A stretch of 64,000 nucleotides of DNA from Sphingobacteriales bacterium 46-32 (GCA_001898485.1 MKTY01000010.1:62001-126000); one strand, 5' to 3'. Counted from the stretch's first letter, positions 20,101-29,039 are shown. Numbers and translations: made by a program. The notes: generated from the sequence alone by a model not told the origin.

Positions 20101-20864
20101 GGGGCACCTTCACCTATGCAGCCAGTAAGCTGACGCAGAATGAAGAGCCGGAATATGCGCCGAATGAATATTATCTCTCCCGCCTGGGGCATCCGCTGGT
20201 GATGAATGTGGGATTGATCGCGGAGCGTTTATTTGTAGACGATGAGGATGTGAAAAACTCACCGCGGCAAACCTTTGGTGAAGTGCGTGGTGGTGATATC
20301 AAGTACCGCGACCTGAATGGCGATGGCCAGATCACCAATCTGGATCGGGTAAATGGCCTGGGACATTCAGCTTCTCCTGAAATTGTATATGGTTTTGGGT
20401 TTTCTGCCGGTTATAAGGCTTTTGAATTTAATGCATTCTTTCAGGGTGTGGCACGTACATCCATTTATATAGATCCGTCGCAGATTTCACCCTTTGTGAT
20501 GTCTGGTTCTAACCAGAACGGTCTGCTGGATATCATTGCCAAAGATCACTGGAGCGAAGACAACCAGAATATCTATGCTTTCTGGCCACGCCTGAGTCCC
20601 ACGCTCAATGCCAATAATACGCAGCCTTCTACCTGGTGGTTGCGCAATGGCGCCTTCCTGCGTCTCAAGCAGGTAGAGCTGGCCTATAATCTGACTGAGA
20701 AGCAACTGAGAAAGATTCGTCTCTCCGGTCTGCGTGTATATATCAATGCCAACAACCTGTTTAAGTTCACCGATTTCAAACTCTGGGATCCCGAGCAGGG
20801 AAGCAATGGGCTGGGGTATCCGGTTCAGAAAGTGATTAACATGGGTGTAAGATTAGAAATCTAA
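17184..20864 (+). CDS. SusC-like TonB-dependent transporter with two STN domains
   Basis: 1226 residues. After a signal peptide (to about residue 33) come two consecutive STN signalling domains, residues 36-108 (VPLKNIFDAVKSQTGYSV) and 112-187 (EPLSKVFQMIREQTGYNILY), then a CarboxypepD_reg domain from about 199 (ITGRVLNESGLPLTGATVKV), the plug with its SusC signatures (LDPYILIDGMES, FSVLKDAAASSLYGARGANGVILVTTK), and a TonB barrel ending in VQKVINMGVRLEI. It imports glycan fragments across the outer membrane with the SusD partner that starts 14 bases after it. One STN domain is usual; the second is odd and looks like an internal duplication. The sigma/FecR pair directly upstream is its expected signalling partner. 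Confidence 0.95.
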   Translation: MQKTAYGLWKSVRRLTSLFLTLSFMTVYANNGASQTVTYTGKKVPLKNIFDAVKSQTGYSVISMGSSLDNSKPVTISATNQPLKDFLAQALKGQPFTYRIMHNTVVISSEAPLVTLNVKNEPLSKVFQMIREQTGYNILYNDQVKAETILVTVNVKDVTLEEALEKCLAGQNLAFRVDQKEVIITLKAGSQPAVRTDRTITGRVLNESGLPLTGATVKVKNAQVSAQADNRGEFMLTGVPDTATLEISFVGYKDQDVAIGNRKTIDVILLEQNNTLNEVVVVAFDKQRKESMVSSITTIKPKELKGPTSNLTTMMAGRLAGVVSYQRSGEPGADNASFFIRGITSFGSGKLDPYILIDGMESTPTNLARLQPDDIAAFSVLKDAAASSLYGARGANGVILVTTKSGVAGKTKFNMRFENSISGNTDNFKMADNITYMKLANEAVLTRNPREALPYSQNKIDATIAGENPMLYPNNDWMGLLIKDHTVNQRFNMNLTGGGKGAQYYIAASYNQDNGVLKNNSRNSFDNNIKLKSYEIRSNVTVNLTPTTIGIVRTSGNFDDYTGPIGGFDANGNRINGGSVVFNSVLKSNPVLFPAVFDPSDSPYDNHPLFGNALISQGSNTFYNNPYATMVSGYQQYNTSTLNVQLEIQQDFKFITPGLKGRVMAYTKRYSYFDLSRQYNPFYYSASPTNDNEKGYRLNLLNPTTATEYLNYNPNQSDKIQNTTGYIEAALNYKTTVADVHNISGMVIGIMRNHLNGSAATLQTSLPARNLGVSGRFTYDYDSRYLFEANFGYNGSERFAKNNRYGFFPSAGIGWIVSNEKFFTPLQGVITSLKLRATHGIVGNDQIGYSSDRFFYLSEVSLNSPDRRATFGDNFGYTRNGVAITRYANENITWEISKETNVGMDMLLFNSLNVIVDVFKKKRTNILMPRAFIPATMGLTAVTSANVGAASSKGIDLALDYSKSFRDFWISARGTFTYAASKLTQNEEPEYAPNEYYLSRLGHPLVMNVGLIAERLFVDDEDVKNSPRQTFGEVRGGDIKYRDLNGDGQITNLDRVNGLGHSASPEIVYGFGFSAGYKAFEFNAFFQGVARTSIYIDPSQISPFVMSGSNQNGLLDIIAKDHWSEDNQNIYAFWPRLSPTLNANNTQPSTWWLRNGAFLRLKQVELAYNLTEKQLRKIRLSGLRVYINANNLFKFTDFKLWDPEQGSNGLGYPVQKVINMGVRLEI

Positions 20865-20878
20865 AAAGCAATTAAGTC

Positions 20879-22843
20879 ATGAGATCTGTTAATAATATTT
20901 TTTTCCAGTTTCGGCTGAGCCGCCAGTGGCTTGTACTGATGCTTGCGGTCTGGATGCTGGGGAGCTGTAAGAAGAGCTATCTAGATATTGTTCCGGACAA
21001 TATCGCCACCATCGACAATGCATTTACCAGTGCCATTGAGGCGGAAAAATTCCTGTTTACCTGTTATTCTTTTTTACCCAAAGAAGGTGACCCCGACAGC
21101 AATCCCGGTTTTAATGCCGGCGATGAACTGTGGCTGTACTGGGAGCCTGTCTATGATTTTTTCTATAAAGATCCCTATCGCATAGCCCGTGGCCAGCAGA
21201 ATAAATCGAATGTGTACATGAATTACTGGAGCGGATTTGATGGCCGTAATATGTGGCAGGGAATCCGCGACTGTAATATTTTTCTGGAAAATATTGATAA
21301 GGTAAGAGATATTGATCCTTTGCTGAAAGACCGCTGGGTAAAGGAAGTGAAATTCCTCAAAGGATATTATCACTGGTACCTGTTCAGAATGTATGGACCT
21401 ATTCCTGTTATAGATAATAATCTGGCTATAGAGTCTGACGTGAGTGCGGTGAAAGTAAGCCGTCAGCCGGTAGACAGTGTGGTGAATTATATAGCGCGCC
21501 TGTATGATGAAGCGAGTGAAGGAGCCGATTTTGAAGGCTTACCCATTCGTATCCTCAATCAGACCGACGAAATGGGGCGTGTAACGAAAGTGGCAGCATT
21601 ATCAATGAAAGCCCGTCTGCTGGTGACGGCGGCCAGTCCTTTATTCAACGGCAATACCGATTATATTAATCTGAAGAATAAAGATGGAAAGGCGCTCTTT
21701 AATCCCAACTTCGAGGCAGGCAAATGGCAACGTGCCGAAGAAGCCTGCCGCATTGCAGTAGAGGCAGCGGAGAGTGCAGGCGCCACGTTGTATTATCAGC
21801 AACCCGGTAGTATAGTAGGAGAGAATGCTGCCGTGCTCACAGAAATGAGTATTCGCAATGCCATCTGCCAGAAATGGAACAATGAGCTCATCTGGGGCAG
21901 TACCACATCGCCTACCAATTATGCCGGTCGCCCCACCTACTGGATACAATTGTTTGCCTGCCCGCAACTGGATCCGCTGGTAACTAATACTGAATTGAAA
22001 GGACAGCTGGCACCTACCTTCAAAATGGTGGAACTGTTTTATACCAAAAATGGAGTGCCTATTGAAGAAGATAAAACCTGGGATTATGCCAACCGCTATC
22101 AGGTCAAAACGGTCACAACGCAGGATAATTACCTGCAGACCGGTTATAAAACAGCTGCGTTGCATCTGGACCGCGAACCCCGTTTTTATGCCGATGTGGC
22201 TTTTGACGGAGCCAAGTGGTTTATGCGCAGCAATACCAGTGCGCAGGCTCCCTATAATATTCAGGCCAAAGCATTGCAGACCTCCGGTAAAAAGAACACA
22301 CGTCTTTATTCCATCACCGGTTATTATACCAAAAAACTGGTGAACTGGACACTGGCTTACAGCTCTACCAGTATTTCGGTCGAAAGTTATCCCTGGCCGG
22401 TGATGCGGCTGGCCGATCTGTATCTGCTGTATGCAGAGGCATTGAATGAAAATGGTAAATCAGGCGAAGCCCTGCCTTATCTGAACAGAATTCGCACAAG
22501 GGCTGGGTTGAATACCGTGGAAAGCAGCTGGAGCAATTTTTCCAATCGTCCCGGCAAGTATACTACTATCGATGGATTGCGTGAGATCATTCACCAGGAG
22601 AGAGGGATTGAACTGGCGTTTGAAGCCAGCCGCTTCTGGGATCTGCGTCGGTGGAAGCGTGCCTTCCAGGAGCTGAATGCGCCCATTTACGCCTGGAATG
22701 TGGGCCGTGAAAACACCGAAGATTATTATCAGCGCATACTGGAGTTCGGCCAGTCGTTTACAGCGCCGCGTGATTATCTCTGGCCCATCAGTGAATCGGA
22801 ATTGCAGATCAATACCAACCTGGTTCAAAACACAGGATGGTAA
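20879..22843 (+). CDS. SusD-like glycan-binding lipoprotein
   Basis: 654 residues, RagB/SusD family. A lipoprotein signal ends in MLGSC (Cys30 or so), followed by KKSYLDIVPDN, the usual SusD beginning. TPR-like helices include GIRDCNIFLENID and FLKGYYHWYLFRMYGPIPV, and the C-terminal block carries YLLYAEALNENG, LNRIRTRAGL, ERGIELAFEASRFWDLRRWKRA, the family hallmark. It caps the SusC barrel and binds the glycan at the cell surface. Substrate not predictable from sequence. Confidence 0.95.
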   Translation: MRSVNNIFFQFRLSRQWLVLMLAVWMLGSCKKSYLDIVPDNIATIDNAFTSAIEAEKFLFTCYSFLPKEGDPDSNPGFNAGDELWLYWEPVYDFFYKDPYRIARGQQNKSNVYMNYWSGFDGRNMWQGIRDCNIFLENIDKVRDIDPLLKDRWVKEVKFLKGYYHWYLFRMYGPIPVIDNNLAIESDVSAVKVSRQPVDSVVNYIARLYDEASEGADFEGLPIRILNQTDEMGRVTKVAALSMKARLLVTAASPLFNGNTDYINLKNKDGKALFNPNFEAGKWQRAEEACRIAVEAAESAGATLYYQQPGSIVGENAAVLTEMSIRNAICQKWNNELIWGSTTSPTNYAGRPTYWIQLFACPQLDPLVTNTELKGQLAPTFKMVELFYTKNGVPIEEDKTWDYANRYQVKTVTTQDNYLQTGYKTAALHLDREPRFYADVAFDGAKWFMRSNTSAQAPYNIQAKALQTSGKKNTRLYSITGYYTKKLVNWTLAYSSTSISVESYPWPVMRLADLYLLYAEALNENGKSGEALPYLNRIRTRAGLNTVESSWSNFSNRPGKYTTIDGLREIIHQERGIELAFEASRFWDLRRWKRAFQELNAPIYAWNVGRENTEDYYQRILEFGQSFTAPRDYLWPISESELQINTNLVQNTGW

Positions 22844-22884
22844 CCGGAAACCAATTCATTCAACTACTGCTAAATTTTAAAAAA

Positions 22885-24066
22885 ATGAGACGACTAATAA
22901 ATAATTGCCTGGCTGGTTTACTGCTGATGACTGCGGCTTCCTGCACACGGATGGAACTGGGGCCGTCAGAAAACGATGGCATAGCTCCGGGGCCTGTGAG
23001 CCTGCCCGTAGTGGAGAATCTCAATGGTGCTGTCAGCATCACTTTTACTCCGCCATCTGATCCTGATCTGGCCTATGTAAAGGCCCGGTATACGACTAAA
23101 GACGGAGTGGTACGGGAAAATAAAGTGAGCCGTTACTCCAACAAGATTAAGCTGGAAGGTTTTGCCGATGAAAGCAGCTATATAGTAACGCTCAATGCGG
23201 TGGACCTGGGCGAAAATGTATCCTCGCCGGTAGAGGTAACTGTAAACCCGCTGAAACCCGTTTACCGGATAGCCTTCGACAGCCTGAAGACAGCTGCCGA
23301 TTTTGGCGGACTGAATGTAGCCTTTAAAAATCCTACAGAAGCCAGCCTTGCCATTGTTGTACTGACCAACGATTCGCTCGGTAAATTCACGCCCTGCTAT
23401 ACTCATTATACCGATCTGCGCACTGGCAACTTCACTGCACGCGGCTTTGCAGCAGTTGAAAGGAAGTTTGGTGTATTTATCCGCGACCGCTGGGGAAATG
23501 TGTCGGATACTCTGCTGACTACGATCACGCCGTTCTTTGAAGAGCAACTGGATCGTACAAAAATGCGCGGTTATTCCCTGCCTACAGATGCTGCACTGGG
23601 TTACTCAGGTACGTTTGCCGGATTGTTTGACAATAATTTCAGCATGACTTCTTATTACCATAGCAGTGGGGCTACCGGCATGCCGCAATGGTTTACATTC
23701 GATATGGGTGTGGAAGCCAAGCTGAGCCGGATGGTATTTTATCTGAAACCAGACCGCACCAAATATTATGATGAACATAGTCCAAAAGAAATAGAATTGT
23801 GGGGATCGAATGCGCCAAATCCCGATGGTAGTTTTGATAACAGCTGGACCCTGCTCACCACTTACAGCATGCAGAAACCTTCGGGTTTGCCACAGGGATC
23901 GCCACTTACGCAGGCCGATATCAATTTTATTGAAGAGGGTATTACTGTACCGTTCCCGGTGGATGCGCCCAAAGTGCGGCATATCCGTTTCAAAACACTA
24001 AAGAACTGGGGCAATACCGTATACGTGTACGTGTATGAGATCAAAATGTTTGGTGATTCAAATTAA
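22885..24066 (+). CDS. Surface lipoprotein with DUF4959-DUF5126-DUF5000 architecture
   Basis: 393 residues from the ATG at 22885. Signal with lipobox (LLMTAASC), then three domains as seen in many PUL lipoproteins: an Ig/FN3-like DUF4959 (about residues 25-115, VENLNGAVSITFTPPSDPDLAYVKARY), a second sandwich of DUF5126 type (120-215, VFIRDRWGNVSDTL) and a C-terminal discoidin-like DUF5000 domain (240-393, WFTFDMGVEAKLSRMVFYL, IELWGSNAPN, VRHIRFKTLKNWG). These proteins are thought to bind glycans at the surface. It starts 41 bases after SusD and belongs to the same operon. Confidence 0.85.
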   Translation: MRRLINNCLAGLLLMTAASCTRMELGPSENDGIAPGPVSLPVVENLNGAVSITFTPPSDPDLAYVKARYTTKDGVVRENKVSRYSNKIKLEGFADESSYIVTLNAVDLGENVSSPVEVTVNPLKPVYRIAFDSLKTAADFGGLNVAFKNPTEASLAIVVLTNDSLGKFTPCYTHYTDLRTGNFTARGFAAVERKFGVFIRDRWGNVSDTLLTTITPFFEEQLDRTKMRGYSLPTDAALGYSGTFAGLFDNNFSMTSYYHSSGATGMPQWFTFDMGVEAKLSRMVFYLKPDRTKYYDEHSPKEIELWGSNAPNPDGSFDNSWTLLTTYSMQKPSGLPQGSPLTQADINFIEEGITVPFPVDAPKVRHIRFKTLKNWGNTVYVYVYEIKMFGDSN

Positions 24067-24088
24067 TCAAGATTTAAAACTGCAACTT

Positions 24089-25327
24089 ATGAGAAGGATA
24101 AAATACAGTTGGGGCATTGTGGTTGTGCTGGCCATACTGACCGGCTTTTTCTCCTGTTCCAAAATGGATGAATATAAAGACGAATTTCAGAAAGGGGGCG
24201 AGATCATTTATGCCGGTGCCCTGGATACCGTTATAGCACAGTCAGGTTATAAACGGATAAATCTTAAAATGACGCTGGGGAAAGACCAGCAGGTAGTGAA
24301 AGTAAGAGCCTACTGGAATGAACGCGGCGATTCGCTGGAAATGCCGATCCAGCGTCCGTTGTCTTCAGACACGATCAATATGCTGATACCTGACCTGGCT
24401 GCACGCAGTTATAGTTTTGCGGTGTATACCTACGATGAAAAAGGTCATGCTTCCGTGGTGCGGACAGCTTCGGGCATGGCTTATGGCGACGATTATGTAA
24501 ATGCACTGGGCAATCGTACCATTCAATCGGTGGCGCCCAATACGCGTGTGGATTCGCTGATCGTGAAATGGAATGATGCCAACAGCGGACAGATACTGAC
24601 TGAGCTCAGCTACCTTACTGCTGCCGGTGAAGCGAAAACCGTTTTACTCCTCCCGACTGAATCGGTACTCGCTTTATCGGAGGAAGATTACCAGGGCGGC
24701 AGTGAACTGAATTATCGTTCTGCATACCTGCCCAATGCCAATTCGTATGATACTTTTTGGGTGGTACAGCCTTCGACCGTTGTGCTCAATGCGTTGCCTC
24801 CTTACGAAAGGCAGTTTGACAAATCATTATTCAGACGTATGCAGCTGCCCACCGATATCGGCGCCAGTCAGTATGCAACCTGGCCCATGACGAATCTCTG
24901 GAATGGTTATGTGACCGGCAATGGCTATGCCACAGCTGTAGGCCCCACACCAGTATGGTTTACGTTTGATATGGGGCAATCGGCCAAGATCAACCGGTTT
25001 ATTTACTGGCAGCCCATGGACAGGTTGTATAACCTCGAGGCGGTAAGGAGTTTTGAGATATATGGCAGCAATGACCCCAATGCAGACGGCTCCTGGGATA
25101 GCTGGACTTTCCTGCGTACCTGCGAAGCTATTAAGCCTTCCGGTTCGCCTGCGGGTACCAATACCGCAGAAGATATTGCGGCAGCACAGGCGGGTCATGA
25201 GTTTGTGATGCCCACCAATATTCCCAAAACCCGTTATATACGTATTAAGGTATTGTCTCACTGGGGGGCAACGGCCACTTTTCAGGCCATGGGTGAGCTG
25301 ACCCTTTTTACCAAAGACCGGCCATAA
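24089..25327 (+). CDS. Surface lipoprotein with DUF4998 and discoidin-like domains
   Basis: 412 residues from the ATG at 24089. Lipobox in LTGFFSC, then a DUF4998 region (residues 25-210; EIIYAGALDTVIAQSGYKRINL, VVKVRAYWNERGDS) and a C-terminal F5/8 type C or DUF5000-like domain (about 255-412; WFTFDMGQSAKINRFIYWQ, FEIYGSNDPNADGSWDSWT, RYIRIKVLSHWG). The last domain closely parallels that of the preceding gene, so the two lipoproteins may bind related ligands. It is the last gene of the first SusCD locus, closed by a terminator 39 bases on. No hydrolase is encoded in this locus. Confidence 0.85.
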   Translation: MRRIKYSWGIVVVLAILTGFFSCSKMDEYKDEFQKGGEIIYAGALDTVIAQSGYKRINLKMTLGKDQQVVKVRAYWNERGDSLEMPIQRPLSSDTINMLIPDLAARSYSFAVYTYDEKGHASVVRTASGMAYGDDYVNALGNRTIQSVAPNTRVDSLIVKWNDANSGQILTELSYLTAAGEAKTVLLLPTESVLALSEEDYQGGSELNYRSAYLPNANSYDTFWVVQPSTVVLNALPPYERQFDKSLFRRMQLPTDIGASQYATWPMTNLWNGYVTGNGYATAVGPTPVWFTFDMGQSAKINRFIYWQPMDRLYNLEAVRSFEIYGSNDPNADGSWDSWTFLRTCEAIKPSGSPAGTNTAEDIAAAQAGHEFVMPTNIPKTRYIRIKVLSHWGATATFQAMGELTLFTKDRP

Positions 25328-25365
25328 ATAAAGCAGATAGACAGGCATCAGTACCTGTTGTAGCG

Positions 25366-25396
25366 AGCCCCTGATTCTTCAGGGGCTTTATTGTTT
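25366..25396 (+). terminator. Rho-independent terminator of the first SusCD locus
   Basis: Stem arms AGCCCCTGA (25366-25374) and TCAGGGGCT (25379-25387), TTCT loop, followed by a T-rich TTATTGTTT. Positioned 39 bases after the last lipoprotein gene. Confidence 0.85.
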
Positions 25397-25637
25397 CAAA
25401 GTGGAAAACGACATATTCCGCTTATCTTGCTCCGGTGAGCGACTTCTGTTATATGTTTAGCGAATAGGATAATGGATTAATTTAAGTAATGGTTGATGTA
25501 ATGGTAGAGAAATATTGGAATTCAGGTGACGGAAAACCTCTGAGAATATAAACGTAGTAGATAAATCCATTGGGACAATAGCAGGCCACGAAGAAGCCGC
25601 AAAATAATTATTCATTAAACCTCCCAGTTTATAGTTT
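25397..25637. other. Intergenic, nothing recognised
   Basis: About 240 bases with only very short open frames and no repeats that I can see, between the locus terminator and the hypothetical gene at 25638. Confidence 0.5.
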
Positions 25638-26216
25638 ATGGAAGATACAGTTTTGGGTTTCGAAGACTGGAGAGATTTTTTCTCAAAAACACTGGTGGAT
25701 AGCGGAGCCTTTGTTTTCTTTAACTCCCAGGTCAGAGGAGATCAGGATATAGAGATTTATAAATCCATTACCGGAGATTTACATACCACTATAGAGGTAT
25801 CTTATTTTTCATCTATGACCCTGTTGTATGTTTATATTCTTCACCCCGATACTCCCGGTAATAACCAACGGCAACGTGCGGAATATCTTTATAAATACGA
25901 ATTCCATCCGGAAAAGGACTATGGTGGTCCGGGGCTGGATTTCGAATCGATAAATGTTAGCGGAATCGATAATTTGCTTAAACAGGGACTTCATGGCACT
26001 GAAAAAACTTTTTATAATAAGGGTAAGCTTATTCATTCGGAATTAATCACCAGCTATTATCCGGATAGCCCCCGGTTTACCCGTAAGTATATTTTTGATA
26101 AGAGATCATTTTGGCTGCGGTTGATAAGTTTTATTACGGGTTCAAAGAATAAATACGACGAAGTAAAAGTTGTAAACCTGCGCGATGTGTTTAAGGGCGT
26201 TAGCCAGCAAATTTAA
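25638..26216 (+). CDS. Hypothetical cytosolic protein
   Basis: 192 residues starting MEDTVLGFEDWRDFF. No signal peptide or membrane segment. The first half alternates strands and helices (TIEVSYFSSMTLLYVYIL), the second is basic and aromatic (SFWLRLISFITGSKNKYDEV). I do not recognise the family. It stands alone on the plus strand in a region of orphan genes. Confidence 0.55.
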   Translation: MEDTVLGFEDWRDFFSKTLVDSGAFVFFNSQVRGDQDIEIYKSITGDLHTTIEVSYFSSMTLLYVYILHPDTPGNNQRQRAEYLYKYEFHPEKDYGGPGLDFESINVSGIDNLLKQGLHGTEKTFYNKGKLIHSELITSYYPDSPRFTRKYIFDKRSFWLRLISFITGSKNKYDEVKVVNLRDVFKGVSQQI

Positions 26217-26410
26217 AATCCTACCGAAATTAATCAGCTTTGAAAAGATTTTTCTGAATCCCTTCTTTTGATCTCTTTAATTCTGCCTTTGCGAATTGCC
26301 GAATAAAAGCGAAATTGTAATTCATATGCACCATCGGATAACTGGATCTGTCTGTTAAAAACCGTGTTTACATAGTTTTATACGGACCTGGTCGTAGATG
26401 TTATTTGAGT

Positions 26411-26932
26411 ATGGAGTATACATGTATTTATAAATCTGCCTGTGGGAGCGAGGTTGAATTGCATCCTTTACATGGAAATGCAGAATTAAGCGAGAATATT
26501 CTGGCAGCCAGCATCCTGGCCGATCATGGCCACGATATTCAGTTGTTACCAACTTTTCCTGAAGCAGAGGGCAAAGCACGCCAAACCTGGCTGCCGGACG
26601 TTGCCCATCGAAAAAATCCAGATATACGAATAGATAACAGGATCATTGGCGATATTAAAACGCCAAACCCGGAAGTTTTAGTAAAGCAATCCACTATTAA
26701 TCATTGTATCTATTCCTGTGCGCAGCAAAAAGTAGCGGTAGCCGTTATTAACCTGCTTAATCGGGATTATGCAATTCAGGATGTCAAGAAAGGCATAGTA
26801 GGGGCACTTCAACCCGCAAGAAATAAAAGTATCAGATCGGTATGGATCATAACAGCCGGCCGAAATTTATTCAAGGCTGAAAGAGGAATGATATTTGACG
26901 AAACACTCTATGAGCATCTTATATTGCTCTGA
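26411..26932 (+). CDS. Free-standing CdiA-CT-like PD-(D/E)XK nuclease domain
   Basis: 173 residues from the ATG at 26411 (MEYTCIYKSA). The arrangement of an early Glu-rich helix (NAELSENILAASILADHG, residues 23-40), a hydrophobic strand (HDIQLLPTF), then NPDIRIDNRIIGDIKTPNP with Pro70-Asp71 and Asp81-x-Lys83, matches the PD-(D/E)XK core of the CdiA C-terminal tRNA-nuclease family. In CDI systems this domain is the toxic tip of a giant CdiA protein; here it is a separate small gene with no secretion domains and no obvious immunity partner, so it may be a relic of a polymorphic toxin or an independent gene. Intact motifs, low to moderate certainty of family. Confidence 0.45.
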   Translation: MEYTCIYKSACGSEVELHPLHGNAELSENILAASILADHGHDIQLLPTFPEAEGKARQTWLPDVAHRKNPDIRIDNRIIGDIKTPNPEVLVKQSTINHCIYSCAQQKVAVAVINLLNRDYAIQDVKKGIVGALQPARNKSIRSVWIITAGRNLFKAERGMIFDETLYEHLILL

Positions 26933-26941
26933 AAACAGGGA

Positions 26942-26970
26942 GGGCGGTTGCCTCTGTGAGGTAACCGCCC
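26942..26970 (+). terminator. Stem-loop after the nuclease-like gene
   Basis: Arms GGGCGGTTGCCT (26942-26953) and AGGTAACCGCCC (26959-26970), a single G-T pair, CTGTG loop. Only a short T stretch follows, so termination is probable but not certain. Confidence 0.6.
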
Positions 26971-27107
26971 TTCTGCGTAGGCTCCAGGCCGCAGCCCAAA
27001 GCAGTACAAAGCTGAATTTTTTTCCGGAAGTACACAAATTTTTTATTTATAAATTAATAAGAGCTGGAAAATCATTTAGTTAAAATCCAGAACCTGGCGC
27101 AACGATA

Positions 27108-27287
27108 ATGGCAGATACTATTGATAAGATGCCGTATTTTCTGTTAACGGGAATACAAAACTGTATCCCGACCTTCTGCGCTGATAATCTTAATAATATC
27201 GAATATTATCTGAACACTATTAAAGAGCGGAAAGAGATCAATGCGTTTTCGGAAAAATACCGGAAATGGGTAAAAGACAGGGAGTAG
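27108..27287 (+). CDS. Small hypothetical protein, 59 residues
   Basis: Short open frame starting MADTIDKMPYFLLTG and ending in a charged helix (NIEYYLNTIKERKEI, then FSEKYRKWVKDRE). The C-terminal half has good helical composition, but no homologue comes to mind. It could be a real small protein, an immunity-like remnant of the nuclease-like gene upstream, or chance. Confidence 0.3.
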   Translation: MADTIDKMPYFLLTGIQNCIPTFCADNLNNIEYYLNTIKERKEINAFSEKYRKWVKDRE

Positions 27288-27425
27288 GTTGCGGTCTGGC
27301 CTGAATCATCTCCGAAATGGCCTGATCTGTTATATTAAATCAACGGCAGATGTAAGAACGCTTTTAGCAGTATATTTAAAAGTGATCTGACCAAAGGAGT
27401 GCAGGCTCACTCATAAACGACTTTT

Positions 27426-28292
27426 ATGAAGCAACCAGTTGTTGTTGTTCTCTTCCTGATTATTGCTGCCGGATTGCAGGCCCAGGATGTATCCGGTATT
27501 CAATACCTGAAAGGAAAAATCAAAGGACGGCTGTATTATATACAGGTACAGGACAATCGGGCCCGGCTGTTTAAAATGGGACGTTATCTCGACAAAGCCG
27601 GTACCGGTTTTTCTATTATCAGTATAGACACTTTGCGGCAGCAGGGAGACGGAGTTTTTGCTACAGATAAGATGCAGTTGAAAAAAGAGGGCGATAAGTA
27701 TGAAGTGACGTTGCACGGAAGCAAAAGGGACCATTTTGACCTGAAGCCGGCAGATACGGAAAAAGTAAAAACCGATATCAATAACGGTTATTATCTTAAG
27801 AATTATTTTGCCATGACCGATGAGTTGAATAAAGAGTATCAGTTACAGCATTACAGTTTCAGAGCTGGCTTTGGTAGTTGGCGTACGATACCGGATGCAC
27901 AAAAAAGCCAGGACATTGACCAGTTCAGGCTGTTTGCCGATTCGCAACTTCAGCAGATCAAAGACAGTGTGAGCAGGCAACATACTACGTACGAAAATAT
28001 TATGGGTACTATACTGGAAAAAATGCCCGGCATTGAATACAGCACGTTGCTGGATGGGGTTAAGCAATTGCCGGCGGAATGGGCTGGTACCAGCCACTAT
28101 TTTGCTACGGTCATACACGAGGTGTCTGCCAAACGTCCCGAGTTTTTTTTCCGGCTCGCCCAGGATCTTCCTGCTTCAGAGCGTTCTCTTATCTTCTATT
28201 CTGCCAGTCATAAAAAGGAGGTAAGGGATAAACTGCGGGAAGTGGAGGGGGATCCTGCTATTAAGAAAGCATTTTTTGGTAGCAAGAAATAA
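27426..28292 (+). CDS. Exported hypothetical protein
   Basis: 288 residues with a signal peptide (MKQPVVVVLFLIIAAGLQAQ). The N-terminal half (residues 25-100) looks like a beta-barrel or sandwich (KGKIKGRLYYIQVQDNRARLFKMG), the C-terminal half is helical (FADSQLQQIKDSVSRQHTTYENIM). No catalytic motif. It lies 118 bases (to the TTG) or 148 bases (to the ATG) upstream of the second ECF sigma gene and is probably independent. Confidence 0.6.
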   Translation: MKQPVVVVLFLIIAAGLQAQDVSGIQYLKGKIKGRLYYIQVQDNRARLFKMGRYLDKAGTGFSIISIDTLRQQGDGVFATDKMQLKKEGDKYEVTLHGSKRDHFDLKPADTEKVKTDINNGYYLKNYFAMTDELNKEYQLQHYSFRAGFGSWRTIPDAQKSQDIDQFRLFADSQLQQIKDSVSRQHTTYENIMGTILEKMPGIEYSTLLDGVKQLPAEWAGTSHYFATVIHEVSAKRPEFFFRLAQDLPASERSLIFYSASHKKEVRDKLREVEGDPAIKKAFFGSKK

Positions 28293-28439
28293 CCAGGAAG
28301 TATTGATTTAACTGTTTTGCCCGGTTAACCAGTCGTTTGCTGACAGCTGATCTATTCATCAAAATGGTTACAATAACTTAAAACAGGCAGCTATTTCGAT
28401 GGGCTAATTTTGCCTACAGACAAAATCCCTCCCGGACCA

Positions 28440-29039
28440 ATGCAGGCATCATCGTTGAGCGCAATTAAGATTAGTACCGAATCGTCTCCCCAAAACATCC
28501 GGCTCTACAATGACCTTTATGCAAAGTACCATAAGGTCATATATATTAATATCCGGAAATTTGTACACTCGCCTGAAGGAGTAGAAGATGTGTTTCAGGA
28601 TGTATTCCTGGCTTTATGGGAAAATCTGCACAAAGTAAAATCTGTTGAATCCATTGCTCCATGGCTTTTTGTAGTGAGCCAGAATAAAGCACTTTCTTAT
28701 CTGAAAAGGAAGGTAAACGACTCGCTGATCCTGGTAGACAGTTATCAGCCATTCGAAACAATACCAGCTACTGCTGATAAAACAGATAATGACATACAAA
28801 TGGCTATGATCAACAGAGCCATAGAGCAGTTGCCTGATAAAAGAAAACGGGTATTTACACTCAGCAAATTTGAAGGGCTGACGGTTGATGAAATTGCCAG
28901 CGAGCTGGAAATTACGCCATCTACTGTCAGGGAATATCTTAAGCAGTCCGTACGCAGTATCAAATCTTACCTCGACACAGCCAGCCGTCAGCCGGCCCTC
29001 TCTGCTTCGGCCGCACTGCTTTTACTCCTGTTAGATTGA
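28440..29039 (+). CDS. ECF sigma-70 factor of the second SusCD locus
   Basis: 199 residues from the ATG at 28440 (MQASSLSAIK); a TTG 30 bases earlier is possible. Region 2 spans about residues 25-95 (YAKYHKVIYINIRKFV, GVEDVFQDVFLALWENL, SIAPWLFVVSQNKALSYLKRK) and region 4 about 130-180 (LPDKRKRVFTLSKFEGLTVDEIASEL, TPSTVREYLKQSVRSIKSYL). A hydrophobic leucine-rich C-terminus follows. Its FecR partner begins 81 bases downstream. Confidence 0.9.
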   Translation: MQASSLSAIKISTESSPQNIRLYNDLYAKYHKVIYINIRKFVHSPEGVEDVFQDVFLALWENLHKVKSVESIAPWLFVVSQNKALSYLKRKVNDSLILVDSYQPFETIPATADKTDNDIQMAMINRAIEQLPDKRKRVFTLSKFEGLTVDEIASELEITPSTVREYLKQSVRSIKSYLDTASRQPALSASAALLLLLLD

